Source: Candidatus Sumerlaeia bacterium (GTDB lineage Bacteria; Sumerlaeota; Sumerlaeia; JADFCW01). From it: a DNA stretch of 35,436 nt. The notes below the pieces were generated by a model. That model was not told the DNA's origin and ran no database searches. It saw only the letters and a program-made list of their open reading frames with translations. Both the position numbers and the translations under genes were made by a program. This document shows, piece by piece, positions 31,483-35,436 of the stretch; position 1 is the stretch's first letter; each line of letters begins with the position of its first letter. The DNA lies in assembly GCA_026415575.1 (NCBI GenBank), contig JAOAGV010000004.1, positions 1 to 35,436 on the forward strand, given 5' to 3'.

Positions 31483-33336
31483 CTATTGCTTTTTGTCCGC
31501 CTTCGCCGACGGGGCCTCGGCGCCCTTGTTTTGTTCTTTTTGGATCTCGTCGAGGATGAGCTGGTTGATCTGCTGCGGCGACATCTTCTTGTTGTAATTC
31601 TGCGCCAGAAGGATTCGGATTCGGACGGCGAGTTCCTGCCGTTTGAGACGCAGAAGCACGGGGCCCATTTGACTCTTGAACGTCTCATCGTAGGGAACCA
31701 GAACGGCGGGTTTGACCTCTTCGAGGCGGAAGAAAGAGAACTGCTCGCCCTCGTCCAAGGGGCCGATCCACTCGCCAACCTTGATCTTGGCGATGTTCTC
31801 GCGCAGGAAACGCCAGCGCCGGTCGGGATCAATCAGGCCGAGATCGCCGTCTTTCTCCTTGCTGGCGGCGGTCGAGTATTGTCGAACGAGGTCTTCGAAT
31901 TTGGCTCCGGCCTTCAGTTTTTCGGCGATTTCGGCGGCCAAAGCTTTCATCTTCATCCGGTTGAGGTGGATTTCGCGTGGCGGCATACTGCGGCCCGTAC
32001 TGTAGCGCAGTACGAGTTCGCGGATGCGCATCCTTTCGGGTTCTTTGGTGTAAGATTCCCGGTAGTCTTCATAGTGCTGGCGGATTTCCGACTCGTCCAT
32101 GCGCGTCAGCTTGCCCAGCATCCATTCGAGATAGTTCTGGCCGACAATGACATCGGCGGCATAGTCGAGCAAATGCTTGATGTCGGGATTGTTCGGGAGT
32201 CCCTCGTCCGCGGCGGCCCGGCGGATTCGTTCTGTCATGATCCAGCTGTCGAGAAAATCGCGGCGGAAATCCGGTTCCTGCAGCCGGGCGCGCATCGCTG
32301 GCGGAACCACCTCCAGTTTTTTGCGATAGTCGCCGGCCGTGAGGGTAAAAAAGCTGGAATCCGCCACGATGGCGCTGTCGGGTGTGGCGGTCGAATCGAG
32401 AATGTCATAATGCCGCTTGGCCGGGTATTTCTGCTCCATAAGCGCGCGGAACAGCTTTTCATACTCCGGATACTGTTCTTCCTGCAGAATTGCCACGATG
32501 GAGTCGCGCACCTGTTCGAGGGTTTTGGTGGTGGGGTGTACCACTTTCTCGGCGCGAAAGATATGAAAGCCCGACTTTGTCCGGACAATATCGCTGATCT
32601 GGCCCGGCTGGAGGGCGAGGATGGCTTTCTCGATGACGGGATTGATCTCGCCGCAGTCAATCGGGCCGATGATTTCATCTTTGACTTCGTTGTCGGAATA
32701 CTGCAGGGCCAGCTGGGTGAACGAAGTCCCTTGTTTGAGGTCGCTCAGGATCTTCTTGGCCAGTTCTTCCTTTTCCTTTTCTTTGCCGGGATTGTCTATG
32801 GTATTGAGGAAAATCTGGCGCATGGAAAACTCGCCCTTGACCACATAGTCGCTGAGGTTCTCCTCGTAGTAGGCGCGAACTGCGGCTTCATTGACCGGAA
32901 TTTGGGGATAGGTGCGTTTGAACAGCGCCCGGAAGTATTCCTCGACCCGCGCTTTGTCCATCATATCGAGGACGGTGGGGTTACTGGTCCAGCCGTCGGC
33001 GCGTGCCGCCGAGGCGATCATGCGCACCGAGCGATAATAGGCCAACGAGGCATCTTCGGGAGCGGGCCAGAGTTTTTGCGCTTCCTTGCTTCCGCCGAAG
33101 GCCTGACGTGCATCGGCAATCACGCGCTCGACCAACACAGCGGGCACCTCGGCTTCGAGCCGTTTCATCGCTGCGGTCTTGGGGGTTGGCTTCTTCGCAG
33201 CGGGTTTGTCCGAAGGCCCTGAAGCGGATTTGCAGCCGCCGGCCAGAACAATGGCCAGAATCAGACCGATGGCAACAAACGCACGAGACCCTGGCCGTCC
33301 GTGGCCCAAATCGGCAGACCGGTTTTCACTTGTCAT
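31483..33336 (-). CDS. SurA/PpiC-like peptidyl-prolyl isomerase lipoprotein
   Basis: 617 residues. Signal sequence with lipobox LAGGC predicts a lipid-anchored protein. Two parvulin-like domains are visible: about 168-290 (FSMRQIFLN, SFTQLALQYSD, TKSGFHIFRAEKV) and about 445-560 (MRIRELVLRYS, KFEDLVRQYSTAA, DGDLGLI). A SurA-like helical N-terminal region and an inter-domain helical region carry the rest, and the C-terminus is helical with a Lys/Glu-rich tail. Such proteins act as periplasmic chaperones/foldases for outer-membrane proteins. AAAGGA lies six bases before the ATG. The adaptor gene begins 52 bases downstream, so the two are probably cotranscribed. Confidence 0.88.
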   Translation of the reverse strand: MTSENRSADLGHGRPGSRAFVAIGLILAIVLAGGCKSASGPSDKPAAKKPTPKTAAMKRLEAEVPAVLVERVIADARQAFGGSKEAQKLWPAPEDASLAYYRSVRMIASAARADGWTSNPTVLDMMDKARVEEYFRALFKRTYPQIPVNEAAVRAYYEENLSDYVVKGEFSMRQIFLNTIDNPGKEKEKEELAKKILSDLKQGTSFTQLALQYSDNEVKDEIIGPIDCGEINPVIEKAILALQPGQISDIVRTKSGFHIFRAEKVVHPTTKTLEQVRDSIVAILQEEQYPEYEKLFRALMEQKYPAKRHYDILDSTATPDSAIVADSSFFTLTAGDYRKKLEVVPPAMRARLQEPDFRRDFLDSWIMTERIRRAAADEGLPNNPDIKHLLDYAADVIVGQNYLEWMLGKLTRMDESEIRQHYEDYRESYTKEPERMRIRELVLRYSTGRSMPPREIHLNRMKMKALAAEIAEKLKAGAKFEDLVRQYSTAASKEKDGDLGLIDPDRRWRFLRENIAKIKVGEWIGPLDEGEQFSFFRLEEVKPAVLVPYDETFKSQMGPVLLRLKRQELAVRIRILLAQNYNKKMSPQQINQLILDEIQKEQNKGAEAPSAKADKKQ

Positions 33337-33736
33337 ACGAAGTCCTTTCTTTTTGATCCTTTTCGGCTAATCGTACTGCGTTTTTAGAAAGGAGCCTTGT
33401 GCGTGCATCCTTTCCATTCTGCGCAAAAAAGGACGATGAAGGCAGCGCGGGGCAGACGCAAGCTAAAACGCACACCATGGAATGGCCGTGAAGGGATGAC
33501 AACTATTCTGAAATCGTTTGGAATTTGCAAAAAGTCTGCCGCAGGGCGTTTTGAAGGGCCGACCGGTATGTATGTGGTTCCTTGCAGTGGGGCTTTTTAC
33601 GCAAATCGCCCACTCTGGTTTAAACCATCTGCGTTCGCCGACAATCTGCTGAAAGCCGACCACAATCGGCCATCGGGAACGGGCGAGAGATAGCTGCTTC
33701 CCCCGCCACGGCAGGCGGGATCATCACCGGTGCAGT
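33337..33736. other. Gap between the oxidoreductase gene and the PpiC lipoprotein gene
   Basis: 400 bases. A hairpin CCCGCC/GGCGGG with a 6-base loop lies at 33702-33719, just after the oxidoreductase stop. A 98-codon plus-strand frame (33397-33693) and a 66-codon minus-strand one (33463-33663) overlap each other and resemble nothing known. No promoter is clear. Confidence 0.5.
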
Positions 33737-35023
33737 TCAGATGCTCCACGGGCGGCGCATGGGACGGCTCACCCAGTGCGCCGCTTCTTCATCGCCCACA
33801 ATCTGTTCCTTTTCGGGATCCCAGCGGATTTTCCGTCCCAATCGGATGGCGATGTTGCCCAAGTGGCAGACGGTGACGGAGCGATGGCCGATCTCGACGT
33901 CGCAAACGGGGAGTTTGCGCGTGCGGACACATTCGAGAAAGTTTTCGTAATGATCGTCGCTTTCATAAAGACGGACGTCGTTGGGTCCGAGGGGTTCTTT
34001 GATAATCTCTTCGCGGCTGGCTATCAGCTTGTTGCCGCGGTTGCAAGTGATCCAGCCGTCCGTGCCGTGGAAAATTACGTCGTTGCCTTTGCTGGTGCAC
34101 CGCACTTCCACGCCGTTTTTGTAACGGAACGTAGCATGGAATTCCGTCGGGCACTCGCTCATTACGCCGGTGGGGAAGGTGCCGCTGCCTTCGATCTCAA
34201 CCGGTCCCGAATGGTCCATATCCAATCCCCATTGGGCGATGTCGTTGTGGTGCGCGCCCCAGTCGGTCATGTTGCCGCCGGAGTAATCCCAAAAGACGCG
34301 AAACCGGTTCGAGGCGCGATGGCGGTTATAAACCACCCACGGTGCCGGCCCAAGATACATGTCCCAATCAAGACCTTCGGGCACCCGATCGAATCCTTCC
34401 CATGGGAGCGTGCGGTTGCCGCCGATCTTGGTCTCGACATATTGCAGTTTGCCGATCCGTCCGCTGCGCACCAGTTCGCAGGCGCGGCGGAAGGAAAATT
34501 CCGAGCGCTGCTGGCTGCCGACCTGCAGGATGCGATTGTGTTTGCGGACGGCATTGACCATGGCGCGGCCTTCGGCAATCGTGAGGGTCATCGGTTTCTG
34601 GCAATAGACGTCCTTGCCTGCCTCGGCGGCCGCGATCGAAATCAGTGCGTGCCAATGGTCGGGCGTTGCAATCTCGACAATGTCAATGCCGGGATGTTCG
34701 AGCATTTTCCGGAAATCCGTGTAAATGGCCTTGCCGCTGCTCCATTTCGCGGCTGCCGCTTCGGCATGCGCTCGATTCACATCGCACAGGGCAACCAGCT
34801 CGACCTGACCTGTGCGCAGGAACTTGTTGACATCGCTGCTGCCTTGACCGCCGCAGCCAACCCAGCCAAGGCCAAGGCGGTCGTTGGCGGGTCGCTTGCC
34901 TGCCCCGCCCAATGCCGAACGCGGAATGATCACGGGGCCGGACAGAGCCGCGGCGGCTCCGGCGGCCGATTGCGCACTTGTTTTGAGAAAATGGCGGCGA
35001 CTGATTTGCTCAAGTTTTCGCAT
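33737..35023 (-). CDS. Twin-arginine-exported Gfo/Idh/MocA family oxidoreductase
   Basis: 428 residues. SRRHFLKTSAQSAAGAAAA is a twin-arginine signal, so the folded enzyme is exported. The nucleotide-binding domain follows (LGLGWVGCGGQGSSDVNKF, VELVALCDVN). The dinucleotide-site lysine motif reads CQKPMTLT; most homologues have EKP, so the Glu is Gln here but the catalytic Lys is kept. The C-terminal beta-sheet domain contains WDYSGGNMTDWGAHHNDIAQ with the typical active-site Asp and His residues. Such exported Gfo/Idh/MocA proteins are numerous in planctomycete-like bacteria and are thought to act on sugars or sugar derivatives. Substrate unknown. Confidence 0.92.
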   Translation of the reverse strand: MRKLEQISRRHFLKTSAQSAAGAAAALSGPVIIPRSALGGAGKRPANDRLGLGWVGCGGQGSSDVNKFLRTGQVELVALCDVNRAHAEAAAAKWSSGKAIYTDFRKMLEHPGIDIVEIATPDHWHALISIAAAEAGKDVYCQKPMTLTIAEGRAMVNAVRKHNRILQVGSQQRSEFSFRRACELVRSGRIGKLQYVETKIGGNRTLPWEGFDRVPEGLDWDMYLGPAPWVVYNRHRASNRFRVFWDYSGGNMTDWGAHHNDIAQWGLDMDHSGPVEIEGSGTFPTGVMSECPTEFHATFRYKNGVEVRCTSKGNDVIFHGTDGWITCNRGNKLIASREEIIKEPLGPNDVRLYESDDHYENFLECVRTRKLPVCDVEIGHRSVTVCHLGNIAIRLGRKIRWDPEKEQIVGDEEAAHWVSRPMRRPWSI

Positions 35024-35228
35024 AGTCCACCTCGTGTTCTAGGGTGGGTGGAACAGTCTTGTTCCAGACCTTGATGGCTCTCCGGTTCTTTTCCGGTGCC
35101 ACCAAAGTCCGGAAATAAGAAAAAGCGCGCAACGACACGCTGTCAAGCCGAATTCGGTTGATTCTCGCAAGCAAGATTCCCAATTTGCACTGCGGTGTCG
35201 CGGTGCCATACCGAAAAAGAATGTTTCG
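35024..35228. other. Divergent region between the oxidoreductase and GT9 genes
   Basis: 205 bases. A TGGAAC/GTTCCA hairpin with a 6-base loop lies at 35049-35066, within AGGGTGGGTGGAACAGTC-type sequence reminiscent of the 23-bp repeat family at 18.5 kb. No clear promoter boxes. Confidence 0.45.
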
Positions 35229-35436
35229 ATGACAATTCAATCCGATTGCCAACTTTATAGCGGCTACAAGCCCTGCGGAAAGCAGGACGACTGTATTGCC
35301 TGCCCGCACTACGCCCCGTGGGCGGGGCAAATCTTGGTGGTTAAACTGGCGGCGGCCGGCGACGTTGTGCGCACGACTGCCATTCTGCCCGGCCTTCGCA
35401 AGCACTTCGCCGACCATTGCATCACATGGCTGACTG
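35229..35436 (+). CDS. GT9-family (heptosyltransferase-like) glycosyltransferase, N-terminal part
   Basis: The gene runs off the window end; 69 codons are visible from ATG at 35229. From residue about 39 the sequence ILVVKLAAAGDVVRTTAILP followed by GLRKHFADHCITWLT is the start of GT9, the heptosyltransferase fold of lipopolysaccharide assembly. It is preceded by a Cys-rich N-terminus: cysteines at residues 7, 16, 23 and 26 (PCGKQDDCIACPHYAPW), which could bind a metal ion. The spacing before the GT9 domain, about 38 residues, is unusual for heptosyltransferases but recurs in GT9 proteins of some phyla. No good Shine-Dalgarno sequence is seen. Confidence 0.82.
   Translation, partial: MTIQSDCQLYSGYKPCGKQDDCIACPHYAPWAGQILVVKLAAAGDVVRTTAILPGLRKHFADHCITWLT

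Noticed and set aside
30943-33222. 759-codon plus-strand open frame
   Set aside because: Antisense to the adaptor and PpiC genes, both with clear domains; the frame has no start context and reads as random shadow sequence.
33397-33693. 98-codon plus-strand frame between the oxidoreductase and PpiC genes
   Set aside because: It competes with an opposite-strand frame, shows no motif and has no ribosome site; left as unannotated gap.
33700-33720. CCCGCC/GGCGGG hairpin as terminator of the oxidoreductase gene
   Set aside because: Only six pairs and no T-run on the minus strand; noted in the gap description but not called a terminator.

Overview
The window is about 35.4 kb of GC-rich, densely coding chromosomal DNA from a Gram-negative-type bacterium. 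Outer-envelope features support this: two lipoproteins with lipoboxes, a periplasmic adaptor, a PilT-family retraction ATPase, a sugar-lipid priming transferase and a heptosyltransferase-like GT9. A twin-arginine DUF1501 protein, a large pre-peptidase C-terminal (PPC) repeat protein and a twin-arginine Gfo/Idh/MocA oxidoreductase are common together in the Planctomycetota/Verrucomicrobiota sphere and in candidate phyla such as Hydrogenedentota and Sumerlaeota. I cannot place it more precisely. No tRNA, rRNA, CRISPR array, phage or intact insertion sequence was seen.

Layout. 1-2.9 kb: the tail of gnd (+) with a terminator, convergent with a TatD/radical-SAM fusion and a pilT-like ATPase (both -). 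3.2-7.7 kb: a PPC-domain exported protein and a DUF1501 protein (-), separated by a gap holding a BrnT-like remnant. 7.9-13.4 kb (+): trpE-trpG-trpD, then a MntA/HepT toxin-antitoxin pair immediately followed by a GalU-type nucleotidyltransferase. 13.5-15.4 kb (-): a lipoprotein and an ABC ATPase with no adjacent permease. 15.9-16.7 kb (+): ribosomal protein bL25 with a strong promoter and terminator.

16.8-26.1 kb (-) is a long codirectional run, read in transcription order: glgC, tspO, an alkaline-phosphatase-superfamily phosphodiesterase, GT4 glycosyltransferase, sugar-phosphate transferase, cysD, cysN and a GAPN-like aldehyde dehydrogenase. The middle genes overlap or nearly touch and suggest surface-polysaccharide synthesis linked to sulfate activation. 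26.6-28.8 kb (-): hppA, a membrane pyrophosphatase with the K+-independent H+-pump signature. 29.4-33.3 kb (-): an SurA/PpiC-like lipoprotein, an RND/ABC-type adaptor and lipA. 33.7-35.0 kb (-): an exported oxidoreductase, divergent from a GT9 glycosyltransferase cut by the window end.

The gaps hold many short palindromic or tandem repeats. The clearest is a 90-bp MITE-like element whose TTA target duplication is the lipA stop codon. I did not find a convincing wholly new multi-gene system. The best leads are the TatD/radical-SAM fusion, the HepT/MntA-galU arrangement, the CysDN-polysaccharide cluster lacking APS kinase, the GAPN-like enzyme lacking the usual catalytic glutamate, and the structured intergenic elements.
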